A DNA stretch of 64,000 nucleotides from an uncultured Dysgonomonas sp. (GTDB taxonomy: Bacteria; Bacteroidota; Bacteroidia; Bacteroidales; Dysgonomonadaceae). Every line of letters starts with the position of its first letter. Position 1 is the first letter of the stretch. The stretch is from NCBI GenBank assembly GCA_937995835.1, contig CALKIV010000082.1:1-64000 (forward strand), given 5' to 3'. Under the pieces are notes generated by a model. The model saw only the letters and a program-made list of their open reading frames with translations. It had not been told where the DNA came from and made no database searches. The position numbers and the translations under genes are program-made. This document shows positions 7,838-16,315 of this stretch, piece after piece.

Positions 7838-10800
7838 ATGAAACAAATATTATATAAATGGACAACGCTTTGTCTACTGCTCATTTCTACACTAACTCTT
7901 GTGGCACAAGAGACAGTGCCATGTAAAAGAGATTTTGTTATCAAAACAAAGGTAACACCGTCTACATGTATGGCGAATGGTGTGGTTGAGGTTATTCTGG
8001 AAGGGGACTTGTCCGAATTGGAGTTCGAATTAACAGAGTATGCCATACGCCCCGTTGAAGGTACAGAAGGTACTAGTCTTCAGTTTTCTAGAAATAATAT
8101 GCTTAGATCTATTGCAGCGGGAAAATATGTCGTTAGTGTACGTACATTTTGTATAGGTCAAACTTCTATAGGCGTCGTTACTGAGTCAGCGCATGTTGTG
8201 GTGGGAGGAAACTACAAGCCCTTGATGGCAGAATTTGACTTGTCTCGCATGAGAAAATCGTATGCTAATTGTGCATCAGGATTAATCGCTTTTAATGTTA
8301 GAAGTGGAACAGGTTATGGTGATTTAACCTTCCATATAGCAACAGCTCCACCTGGAGTAGCAACCGGATTAGTAACTCCGACGAAAGGTGCAACCACTGG
8401 AGGAAATGTGCAGTATACTCTTCCTGATATGTATCCTAGTGGTGACTATCAAATAGATATATATGATAGTTGTAGCAAGGCTACTATGGCGTTCAACCTT
8501 GGAGAAACTTCGGGTTTGCCTAGCCCTTCTAGTTCAGGAAGTGCTTTTTATCCTACCGGTTCAACCTGTAATGAAGTTAGATGGCAGCCTGGAGGGGTCT
8601 CAAGTAGTGAACTTAATCACTACCGTAAACACTATGATGCTGGCTTGTACGAAATAGCTCTACTTCCTAAAGATCAATCTCCTATGGAGTCTGATTGGCT
8701 TGTGTGGGGAAGTAGTAATTACCATTATATGACGCTTCCTGATAGTTATAAAAATTATTTTAGTTCGGGCACATTGATTGTGCATGTGCGATTAAAGCCA
8801 TGTGAAGAAATAAATAAAAAGATATCAACAGGATTGAAAACACCTTCCTTAAGTAGAGGTAGTGTTCAGTATTATTGTGATTTTTTCAAACGAAGCATTA
8901 GCAGTTGGAATGATTATGATTCTTTTTGGTGTTACCCTATTGAAGTTAAAATAATAGATAAGGAAACACAGGGGATAGTTGTCTTGGAAAATCATGACAC
9001 CCCAGCAAGTCGAGAGTTTTTTCCTGGCTATAAATACGAATATGGTAAACCTTATAAGTTTCAATTAAGGGATGCCTCAGGACATGAATATGAACTTGAT
9101 TATGGTATCACTAATTTTTCCTCTAGTATATCATTGTCTTCATCAGAGTATAAATGTACAACATTCAGAGCAAGAATTTATATAGATAGTCAAAACAATT
9201 GTTATCCTGTAGATGTCAAGCTGTTTAAAGAAAGTGTTGATGGTGATTTCGAGTTATTTGAAGAATTCGAAATGAATTCGAATAATCTTTATATGGAATT
9301 AGCATACGGAAAATATAAGGTAGATGCTACATTCACATCTGAAGGACAAAAGTTAACAAGAACAACTACTCAAACAATTTCATCTTCGAGACCCACTGAA
9401 TTAACGTTGTCCACAAGTACAAGCGCAAATTCTTACACTAATGAAAATTACGCTTATATTTATGTTAGAGATAGAGCTTCGAAATCCTTTCCTGCTGGAA
9501 CAAGATTTACAGTAACAGATGCCCCTGATGGATATCGTCATAAGGGTAGAACTTTTACGATATCTTCTAGTACCTCCAGCTTTTATATAGGAGACTCGGA
9601 TACAGGATCCTCTAGTACTGCTATTCATATGCCTATTGGAAACTATACTATAACCGTAGAAGATGATTGTGGTACTAGTTTGTCGACTACGGCATGGTTT
9701 GAGGCGGGTTATGAGGCAAAAGATGTTAAGTACATCTTAGAGGATACAGGATGTGTTGGAGGATACATAAAGTTTGATACAGAGGAAGGTAAATACGTTA
9801 AATATAATGGGACCTCAAATGGTAGTTACAACTATTTTAAAGTAATAAGTGGTCCTAGTGGAGGATATGAAACAACTTTGAAACGATATAATGAGAAGTT
9901 GCAAGTGGTTGCAGATGGCGAGTATATTATAGGTACAGTGGTACAGTCCTCTTATGATAATTACTATATTAGGAGAGATACGATTCGCTTTGAAAAATCA
10001 AAACCGATATTAAATCCTTCTACAATGTCATCCTATGTGTGTACAGATCCGGATGCACTATACGGCTACTTAATTTTTACAGGAACAGGAGGAAAAGCTC
10101 CATATAGTTACGAGTTATTAGATGAAGATGGAAATCCAACAGGATTAACAGCTACTGGAGGTGAAGGTGAAAAGGTGGTGTTTAATCATGGAGTAGCAGG
10201 AGAGACATTCATTGTACGAATAGCTGATGCTTGTGGCAACTCCACAACCCAGCAAATGACATTAGCAGATTTGAAGACACAGAGTATTGTATACTCTATT
10301 CCGCCTGATGCGAGTTATTGTACGGGAAGTGAGTTAAGACTGAATTGTATAACTCTAGGTCAGACAACGTATCTATGGGAGAAAAAGAATAGTGAAGGAG
10401 TATATGAAGAGATCTCTAGAGAGCAAAATCCGAGGATATCTCCAGTTACCGTGGACGATAGTGGAGTCTATAGAGTGACTGTTACACCTGAATATTGCGG
10501 TGAAGCGATAACAGGGGAATTGACAGTCACAGTTTTACCTCCTCTCGAAGCGGGAGCCGTAAGCTCTAATCAAGAAATTTGTGCTTCTACCCGTGCTGCT
10601 GCAATGAGCTGTGCTTTGATTGGCGGTAAGGGGAATTACAATTATCAGTGGCAGGAGAGTGCTGACCAAGTCTCTTGGACAAACATAGCTCAAGGGACAC
10701 TTAGTACATATGCACCATTACATAAAAGATCTGGGATTTATTATTATCGTTTACAGGTTACAGATGATTGTGACGTTGTTACTAGTGATACGATAACGAT

Positions 10801-10858
10801 CAATGTAAAACCATGCTCTATTTTGGTTAATCCTAATATTAGGACTAAAGTGCAGTAA
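7838..10858 (+). CDS. large Cys- and Ser-rich surface protein with Ig/SprB-like modules
   Basis: A 1006-residue exported protein. The signal peptide covers about residues 1-23 ('..LISTLTLVAQ'). The mature chain is made of beta-rich modules that often end in an aromatic-hydrophobic strand followed by Cys: 'YVVSVRTFC' (about 97), 'YQIDIYDSC' (204), 'YTITVEDDC' (603), 'FIVRIADAC' (791), 'YRVTVTPEYC' (878), 'YYRLQVTDDC' (about 968). This resembles SprB-like and Ig-like repeats of Bacteroidota adhesins. The last 170 residues look like two Ig/PKD-like domains ('DSGVYRVTV', 'YQWQESADQVSWTNI'). I see no standard T9SS C-terminal sorting domain; the protein ends 'PCSILVNPNIRTKVQ'. It is the last gene of the operon and is closed by a strong terminator. 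An adhesin or surface-layer role is inference. Confidence 0.8.
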   Translation: MKQILYKWTTLCLLLISTLTLVAQETVPCKRDFVIKTKVTPSTCMANGVVEVILEGDLSELEFELTEYAIRPVEGTEGTSLQFSRNNMLRSIAAGKYVVSVRTFCIGQTSIGVVTESAHVVVGGNYKPLMAEFDLSRMRKSYANCASGLIAFNVRSGTGYGDLTFHIATAPPGVATGLVTPTKGATTGGNVQYTLPDMYPSGDYQIDIYDSCSKATMAFNLGETSGLPSPSSSGSAFYPTGSTCNEVRWQPGGVSSSELNHYRKHYDAGLYEIALLPKDQSPMESDWLVWGSSNYHYMTLPDSYKNYFSSGTLIVHVRLKPCEEINKKISTGLKTPSLSRGSVQYYCDFFKRSISSWNDYDSFWCYPIEVKIIDKETQGIVVLENHDTPASREFFPGYKYEYGKPYKFQLRDASGHEYELDYGITNFSSSISLSSSEYKCTTFRARIYIDSQNNCYPVDVKLFKESVDGDFELFEEFEMNSNNLYMELAYGKYKVDATFTSEGQKLTRTTTQTISSSRPTELTLSTSTSANSYTNENYAYIYVRDRASKSFPAGTRFTVTDAPDGYRHKGRTFTISSSTSSFYIGDSDTGSSSTAIHMPIGNYTITVEDDCGTSLSTTAWFEAGYEAKDVKYILEDTGCVGGYIKFDTEEGKYVKYNGTSNGSYNYFKVISGPSGGYETTLKRYNEKLQVVADGEYIIGTVVQSSYDNYYIRRDTIRFEKSKPILNPSTMSSYVCTDPDALYGYLIFTGTGGKAPYSYELLDEDGNPTGLTATGGEGEKVVFNHGVAGETFIVRIADACGNSTTQQMTLADLKTQSIVYSIPPDASYCTGSELRLNCITLGQTTYLWEKKNSEGVYEEISREQNPRISPVTVDDSGVYRVTVTPEYCGEAITGELTVTVLPPLEAGAVSSNQEICASTRAAAMSCALIGGKGNYNYQWQESADQVSWTNIAQGTLSTYAPLHKRSGIYYYRLQVTDDCDVVTSDTITINVKPCSILVNPNIRTKVQ

Positions 10859-10900
10859 AAGGGGCTAATCGTATCTAGCGATTGAGTAAAAATATAGTTT

Positions 10901-10956
10901 GCAGTTATAACTATTTTGCTTTCGATAAGTGAAATAGTTATAGCTGCATTTTATTT
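10901..10956 (+). terminator. strong hairpin terminator of the surface-protein operon
   Basis: A long stem (10901-10916 with about 10932-10946, with a few mismatches) is followed by a T-rich tail. It closes the operon that begins at 6576. Confidence 0.82.
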
Positions 10957-11060
10957 ATTACTTGATCTTTATCAAAGGCATTCTGGAAAATTTAGAAGGC
11001 TGTTCTTTTATTGAGAATATTGTTGTACGTGAGTCGTTGAGGTGAAGTATGAAGCATTGT

Positions 11061-11097
11061 GCTTAAAAGAAAAAGACCTACAACGAATTGTAAGTCT
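11061..11097 (-). terminator. terminator of the tRNA-Met transcript
   Basis: On the minus strand a 10-base stem (11088-11097 with 11074-11083, one mismatch) closes a UUCG tetraloop and is followed by TTTTCTTTT. It lies 11 bases after the 3' end of the tRNA. Confidence 0.88.
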
Positions 11098-11107
11098 CTT
11101 ATTTCTG

Positions 11108-11181
11108 TAGCGGGACCGGGGAATGATCCCGGGACCTCATGATTATGAATCATGCACTCTAACCAACTGAGCTATCCCGCC
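11108..11181 (-). tRNA. tRNA-Met (anticodon CAT), elongator type
   Basis: A 74-base cloverleaf can be folded by hand: acceptor stem GGCGGGA/TCCCGCT (one G-T pair), D arm GCTC...GAGT, anticodon stem CATGA/TCATG around loop TTCATAA (anticodon CAT), variable AGGTC, T stem CCGGG/CCCGG, discriminator A. CCA is not encoded. The acceptor end is fully paired and the anticodon stem lacks the three G-C pairs of initiator tRNA, so it is elongator Met; an Ile tRNA with lysidine-modified CAT is the alternative. The T loop reads ATCATTC, with A at 54 and T at 58, the reverse of the usual T54-A58 pair. It has its own promoter and terminator. Confidence 0.95.
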
Positions 11182-11200
11182 ATTGTCTATTAAACGGATG

Positions 11201-11232
11201 CAAAAGTATGTGATTATTTAATATAAAGCAAG
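11201..11232 (-). promoter_or_regulatory. promoter of tRNA-Met
   Basis: Read on the minus strand: CTTG at 11232-11229, a 20-base spacer, and TACTTTTG at 11208-11201. The -7 box is perfect and the -33 box has one mismatch. The tRNA 5' end follows 19 bases later. Confidence 0.72.
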
Positions 11233-11368
11233 TAAAAAGAGATAAAAAAGATGTTTGAACTATTGGGTATCTGTTAAGGTTAAGAAAATGAGAGGATATC
11301 AGTTGTTCATATTATTTATGTTTTATAAGTCTCTAGCTTGTTGTAAGAATCATTTAATATTATTAGGA

Positions 11369-11376
11369 TACTTTTG
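11369..11376 (+). promoter_or_regulatory. -7 box upstream of the lptF/G-like gene
   Basis: TACTTTTG matches TAnnTTTG and lies 66 bases before the ATG at 11443. No good TTTG is seen at the expected distance upstream. Confidence 0.5.
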
Positions 11377-11442
11377 ATATGTGTTTAATAGCTTTTCCTT
11401 CATTCTTTTTATTACTTTTGTCTTGAATTTTAAATTAGGATA

Positions 11443-13524
11443 ATGTTTCGTATAAAGCGATTATATACGTTTATATATCAGACTTTCATTCCAGTTTTCG
11501 CAATGACTTTTGGAATATGTCTTTTTATATTCATCATACAATTTCTTTGGCAACACATCGATAAGTTGGTAGGGAAGGGATTAGAGACGGCTGTGATTGT
11601 CGAGTTCTTTTCTTATGCTACCCTTATGTTGATGCCTCAAGCCCTGCCTTTGGCTGTGCTTCTTGCTTCTTTGATGACTTTCGGAAATCTAGGGGAACGT
11701 CTAGAACTGTTGGCCATCAAGGCTTCAGGCGTATCTTTGATGAAGATTATGAAACCGATGATAATTTTGATCTCCCTCATCGCATTGGCTTCATTTGGCT
11801 TTCAAGATAGAATTGCGCCTAAATTGACAGTGAAAGTTTATAGCCTCCTTTATTCCATTCGAGAAAAATCACCTGCTATCGATATACCGGAGGGTGCCTT
11901 CTATAGTGATATGCCGGGATATAGTATCTATGTCAAGAAGAAAGACTTGGAAACAGGTATGCTCTATGATGTCATTATTTACGATCTGACACGAGGAACC
12001 GGAGTGAGCAATATTGCAATCAATACATGCGATTCGGCTATCATTAAAATGGGAGATGGTAGCGATTATATGACTCTGACGATGTTTGATGGTGAAGGCT
12101 TTCAAAATTTCAAACAACAAGAAAGGCGTTATCAAACCAATGTGCAAGATAATGTGCCTTATGTACGCGATATTTTTAAGGAAAAAGAAGTAGTTATTCC
12201 ATTCAAAGATGAACTGGAACGATTGGATGAATCACGTTGGAACGATTCGCAGCTTTCCAAAAGTCTAGTGCAATTAGATATTGCAATTGACTCTATGTCG
12301 GTAGTGGTAGACAGTCTAAACACTGTTGACCGAAAGACGATGTCTTATCAACCAGCTATGTCGCATCGGGAAAAAGAATCGTATGCAGATAGCTTAAATG
12401 TGATCAGGGAGGGCATTGAGAAAAAAGAGTTGATGGCTATTGCTCCTTTAGACTTCGATTCAGTGATGAATAGTTACTCGAAATCTGTTCACAATGATAT
12501 ATTGAGCTCTGCGTCATCAGAAGCACGATCCAAATCGTCGAGTCGAGTGGCATACTTTCACATGGATCATGGTAAACCACAGATTCAACGGAGCATTAGG
12601 CTACACAGAGCCTATTGGCACAAGATGTTTACTTTGCCTTTTGCTTGTTTGGTGTTCTTCTTTATAGGTGCACCTCTTGGTGCCATCATCAAAAAAGGAG
12701 GACTAGGGGTACCGGTGATTATTTCGGTTCTCCTCTTTATTGTATACTACATATTGGGTAATATAGGGTATAAAATGGGACGAGAAGGCGTTTGGCCTGC
12801 TTGGCAGGGTGAGTGGTTGAGTTCCTTAATCTTATTCCCATTGGGTGTGTTTTTAACATATAAGTCCATGAATGAATCAGCATTGTTCAATGTAGAGCTT
12901 TATGGAAGATACATCAGAAAAATACTGAAAATTCAATCAGATCAGAATTGGGTGCCAGTGAGAGAAGCTGTTGCCGAAGAAATAGTGCCTTTGGATAGTT
13001 TAGCCGAAGTAGATCCTGATAGAGTGGCTTCATTACGAGAGTTGGATAACAATACATTAAAAGACATTGTTCACAACTATGAATCGTATAAGTTGAAGAT
13101 GGAAGAAAAACTTTGGGCATTGAGTATATTGAAGGAGCGAGAAACTTATTTCTTTGATGTCAGAGTCAATAATTATGACTATGATTATTCTAAAAAATTA
13201 CTAACGTGGTTTAAGGAAAGTTCTCGTAAATATTCTATTCCTGTATATATTCCAACAGTATTACTGTTGATATTGAGCAAAATATTTCCGGATTCTTCAA
13301 TTTTTTCGAGCTTATCATTACTGTCACTATTTGCATATATAGTGTTCTTCATTAAGTCGACAGTGTATATGTCAGACTTTAAGAAGACTGTCTTTGTTAA
13401 AGAGAAAGGCTGGATGAAATTTTTGAACTATATTTTATTATTTACTCTTTATCCTCTTCATTACTTTAGATTAGAGAAAAAGATGGATAAGGATTTAGAA
13501 AAAATAAGAACATTGAAATACTAA
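11443..13524 (+). CDS. LptF/LptG-family lipopolysaccharide export permease, long form
   Basis: An inner-membrane permease of the YjgP/YjgQ family, which with LptB2 extracts LPS from the inner membrane and passes it to LptC/LptA. The N-terminus 'MFRIKRLYTFIYQTFIPVFAMTFGI' leads into membrane helices at about residues 12-35, 55-80 and 100-122. A large periplasmic region (about 130-390) follows, then helices at about 395-490 ('FTLPFACLVFFFIGAPLGAIIK' is the family signature). At 693 residues it is about twice the length of proteobacterial LptF or LptG. The extra C-terminal part has two more helices at about 580-625, as in several Bacteroidota homologues. ribBA follows 12 bases later and an aminotransferase after that, probably one transcript. 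Confidence 0.88.
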   Translation: MFRIKRLYTFIYQTFIPVFAMTFGICLFIFIIQFLWQHIDKLVGKGLETAVIVEFFSYATLMLMPQALPLAVLLASLMTFGNLGERLELLAIKASGVSLMKIMKPMIILISLIALASFGFQDRIAPKLTVKVYSLLYSIREKSPAIDIPEGAFYSDMPGYSIYVKKKDLETGMLYDVIIYDLTRGTGVSNIAINTCDSAIIKMGDGSDYMTLTMFDGEGFQNFKQQERRYQTNVQDNVPYVRDIFKEKEVVIPFKDELERLDESRWNDSQLSKSLVQLDIAIDSMSVVVDSLNTVDRKTMSYQPAMSHREKESYADSLNVIREGIEKKELMAIAPLDFDSVMNSYSKSVHNDILSSASSEARSKSSSRVAYFHMDHGKPQIQRSIRLHRAYWHKMFTLPFACLVFFFIGAPLGAIIKKGGLGVPVIISVLLFIVYYILGNIGYKMGREGVWPAWQGEWLSSLILFPLGVFLTYKSMNESALFNVELYGRYIRKILKIQSDQNWVPVREAVAEEIVPLDSLAEVDPDRVASLRELDNNTLKDIVHNYESYKLKMEEKLWALSILKERETYFFDVRVNNYDYDYSKKLLTWFKESSRKYSIPVYIPTVLLLILSKIFPDSSIFSSLSLLSLFAYIVFFIKSTVYMSDFKKTVFVKEKGWMKFLNYILLFTLYPLHYFRLEKKMDKDLEKIRTLKY

Positions 13525-13536
13525 AACGATAACGAT

Positions 13537-14754
13537 ATGGATAAAATAAAGTTAGATACCGTAGAAGAAGCAATTGAAGAGATCAGAAAAGGGAACTTCG
13601 TTGTAGTGGTTGATGATGAAGATAGAGAGAATGAGGGAGACCTGATCATTGCAGCAGAAGCAATGACCGAAGAAAAGGTTAACTTTATGGAAACTCATGC
13701 CAGAGGTTTGATTTGTGTTCCTTTGACAGGTAAACGTTGCGATGAACTTGACTTACCTTTGATGGTTGGTCATAATACGGCTACACATGCCACTCCTTTT
13801 ACCGTTTCGGTCGATCTACTAGGTCATGGATGTACAACAGGCATATCAGCTCACGATAGAAATAAAACAATAATAGCACTGACAAAGCAAGAAACAAAAC
13901 CAGAAGAACTTGGTCGTCCGGGACACGTTTTCCCTCTAAGAGCCAGAGATAATGGGGTACTTGCTAGAGTAGGACATACGGAAGCTGCTGTTGACTTAGC
14001 CAGATTGGCAGGTTGGAAGCCTATGGGCGTTTTGATTGAGGTGAAAAAAGAGGATGGTGAGATGGCTCGTTTGGCTGACTTGCGCAAATTCTCGGATGAA
14101 TATGGATTTAAACTGATTTCTGTGGCGGATTTAATCAAGTATAGATTAAAACATGAGTCAGTGATTGAAAAAGGCGAGGAAGTGTTAATGCCTACTCAAT
14201 ATGGTGATTTTCACTTAATTCCTTTTAAAGAAAAAGAGAGTGGTTTGGAGCATATCGCTCTTATAAAAGGTGAATGGAAGCCAAACGAGCCTGTATTGGT
14301 ACGTGTACACTCATCTTGTGCCACAGGAGATATCTTTGGATCTATGCGATGCGAATGTGGAGAACAGCTTCACAAGGCAATGGAGATGATAGAGAAAGAG
14401 GGTAGAGGAGCAGTAGTGTATCTCAATCAAGAAGGTAGAGGTATAGGATTGATGGCTAAAATAGCTTCATATAAACTACAGGAGCAAGGTATGGATACGG
14501 TAGATGCCAACTTGCATCTTGGGTTTAGAGCAGATGAACGTAACTATGGAGTGGGAGCAGCTATCTTGCGAGAGTTAAACATCACAAAAATGAAACTGAT
14601 GACCAATAATCCGGTAAAACGGACAGGATTGGAGTCCTTTGGACTAGAAATAACGATGAATGTTCCTATTGAAGTTACTCCTAATAAATATAATGAAGAG
14701 TACATGAAGACCAAAAAAGATAAAATGGGACATAATCTGCATTATACAAAGTAA
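13537..14754 (+). CDS. ribBA: bifunctional DHBP synthase / GTP cyclohydrolase II (riboflavin synthesis)
   Basis: A 405-residue fusion that makes both precursors of riboflavin. The N-terminal half (about residues 1-200) is 3,4-dihydroxy-2-butanone 4-phosphate synthase, acting on ribulose 5-phosphate: 'VVDDEDRENEGDLI' carries the metal and substrate acidic residues, and 'THATPFTVSVD' and 'TTGISAHDR' are present. The C-terminal half (about 205-400) is GTP cyclohydrolase II, with the zinc ligands Cys261, Cys272 and Cys274 in 'CATGDIFGSMRCEC' and the catalytic stretch 'YLNQEGRGIGL'. All expected key residues are present and the length is normal. No FMN riboswitch is seen upstream; it is probably transcribed with the permease gene 12 bases before. 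Confidence 0.97.
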   Translation: MDKIKLDTVEEAIEEIRKGNFVVVVDDEDRENEGDLIIAAEAMTEEKVNFMETHARGLICVPLTGKRCDELDLPLMVGHNTATHATPFTVSVDLLGHGCTTGISAHDRNKTIIALTKQETKPEELGRPGHVFPLRARDNGVLARVGHTEAAVDLARLAGWKPMGVLIEVKKEDGEMARLADLRKFSDEYGFKLISVADLIKYRLKHESVIEKGEEVLMPTQYGDFHLIPFKEKESGLEHIALIKGEWKPNEPVLVRVHSSCATGDIFGSMRCECGEQLHKAMEMIEKEGRGAVVYLNQEGRGIGLMAKIASYKLQEQGMDTVDANLHLGFRADERNYGVGAAILRELNITKMKLMTNNPVKRTGLESFGLEITMNVPIEVTPNKYNEEYMKTKKDKMGHNLHYTK

Positions 14755-14790
14755 GAATTAATAATAACTTTTTTAACCAAATAGCACCAA

Positions 14791-15984
14791 ATGGAACAAG
14801 TGTCGGCTTTAATTGCAAGTTTGTCAGAGTCTGAAACTTTAGCAATGTCGCAAAAAAGTAATGAGCTGAAAGCTCAAGGGGTTGATGTGATCAATCTGAG
14901 TGTAGGAGAACCTGATTTTGAAACACCTAAACATATTAAGGAGGCTGCAAAGAAGGCTATAGATGCTAACTTTTCGTTTTACACTCCAGTGCCGGGATAT
15001 ATGTCATTGAGGGAAGCGATTTGCAGAAAGTTGAAAACCGAAAACGGACTAGATTATAAGCCTAGCCAAATTATTTGTTCTAATGGGGCAAAACAAGCTG
15101 TTTGCAACACTGTTTTGGCAGTTGTTAATCCAGAGGATGAGGTAATTATTCCAGCGCCATGTTGGGTGAGCTACATCGAAATGGTGAAATTGGCACATGG
15201 AACACCGGTGGTTGTAGAGGCTACGATTGATCAAAATTTCAAAATAACAGCTGAGCAACTGGAAGGAGCTATAACTCCCAAAACAAAAGCCATTATTCTT
15301 TGTTCACCATCCAATCCGACTGGAAGTGTTTATTCCAAGCAAGAATTAAAAGCTCTAGCAGATGTGTTGGCGAAATATCCAAACATCATCATCATTGCTG
15401 ATGAAATCTATGAACATATAAACTATATTGGTAAACACGAAAGTATTGCTCAATTTGAAGCTGTAAGAGATAGAACAGTCATAATCAATGGAGTTTCTAA
15501 AGCTTATGCCATGACCGGTTGGAGATTGGGCTGGATGGCTGCTCCAAAATGGATAATAGATGCTTGCAACAAGTTGCAAGGGCAGTATACATCAGGTTGT
15601 TCGTCTATCGCTCAGAAAGCGGCAGAAGCAGCTTATCAGGGAGACAACAGCTGTGTGGAGAAAATGCGTGTAGCCTTTGAACGTCGGAGAGACCTGATTG
15701 TCAAACTCGCCTCTGAAATTGAAGGTTTTAAAGTGAATAAACCTGATGGCGCATTTTATTTATTCCCAGATTGTAGTTACTATTTTGGTAAATCATATAA
15801 TGGAAGAGTGATAAATACTTCTGCCGACTTGGCAATGTTCTTGCTAGAGGAGGGGCATGTGGCTTGTGTTGGAGGATTAGCATTTAACTCTCCAAACTGT
15901 ATTAGATTTTCTTATGCAACCTCGGACGATACCATAAAAGAGGCAATGAGAAGAGTGAAAGAAACACTTGCTAAGTTGAGTTAA
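14791..15984 (+). CDS. aspC: aspartate aminotransferase, class I PLP enzyme
   Basis: A 397-residue fold-type I aminotransferase, most likely converting aspartate and 2-oxoglutarate to oxaloacetate and glutamate. The start 'SLSESETLAMSQKSNELK' and 'INLSVGEPDF' match the prokaryotic (subgroup Ib) aspartate aminotransferases. Other motifs are 'CSPSNPTGSVY' (Asn contacting PLP), 'IIADEIYEHI' (Asp/Tyr contacting PLP), the PLP lysine Lys237 in 'NGVSKAYAMTGWRLGW', and a C-terminal 'NCIRFSYA' with the carboxylate-binding Arg. Specificity within the family (prephenate or aromatic substrates) cannot be settled by eye. It is the last gene of the lptF/G-ribBA unit; a strong terminator follows 26 bases later. 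Confidence 0.93.
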   Translation: MEQVSALIASLSESETLAMSQKSNELKAQGVDVINLSVGEPDFETPKHIKEAAKKAIDANFSFYTPVPGYMSLREAICRKLKTENGLDYKPSQIICSNGAKQAVCNTVLAVVNPEDEVIIPAPCWVSYIEMVKLAHGTPVVVEATIDQNFKITAEQLEGAITPKTKAIILCSPSNPTGSVYSKQELKALADVLAKYPNIIIIADEIYEHINYIGKHESIAQFEAVRDRTVIINGVSKAYAMTGWRLGWMAAPKWIIDACNKLQGQYTSGCSSIAQKAAEAAYQGDNSCVEKMRVAFERRRDLIVKLASEIEGFKVNKPDGAFYLFPDCSYYFGKSYNGRVINTSADLAMFLLEEGHVACVGGLAFNSPNCIRFSYATSDDTIKEAMRRVKETLAKLS

Positions 15985-16010
15985 TATAAATATCATAGAT
16001 ATATTGTTGA

Positions 16011-16046
16011 GAAGATCTTTGCATCAATTGCAAAGATCTTCTTTAT
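16011..16046 (+). terminator. Rho-independent terminator after the aminotransferase
   Basis: A perfect 13-base stem (16011-16023 with 16029-16041), a 5-base loop and a T-rich tail end the lptF/G-ribBA-aspC unit. Confidence 0.93.
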
Positions 16047-16244
16047 TGAAATGATATTCCTTCCCTTTTATAAGTCTTAATAAAATATAAAATATAAAAT
16101 ATAATAGTCTCTGATATTCAGAGATAAGGAAAATTGTATGCTTTTTATTGAACGAAATTCTATATTCTGAAATGCTTTAAAGTAATATCTGTGTCTTTGG
16201 GGAGGGTGTGCACTGATTTTTCCATAACAATGAACAATAATACA

Positions 16245-16275
16245 TTTACATACAAGCTATGAACCTATACCTTTG
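16245..16275 (+). promoter_or_regulatory. promoter of the second SusC/SusD pair
   Basis: TTTA at 16245-16248, a 19-base spacer and TACCTTTG at 16268-16275 nearly match the Bacteroidota promoter. The ATG of the SusC gene is 40 bases downstream. The rest of the 270-base gap (16047-16315) holds only an AT-rich stretch with three short AAAATAT-like repeats at 16081-16106. Confidence 0.72.
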
Positions 16276-16315
16276 AAGTATCAATTTTTATAAACCTTTT
16301 TTAAGAAACACATTC

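Noticed and set aside
16081..16106. Three short AAAATAT-like repeats
   Set aside because: Too short and AT-simple to call a CRISPR or regulatory repeat.
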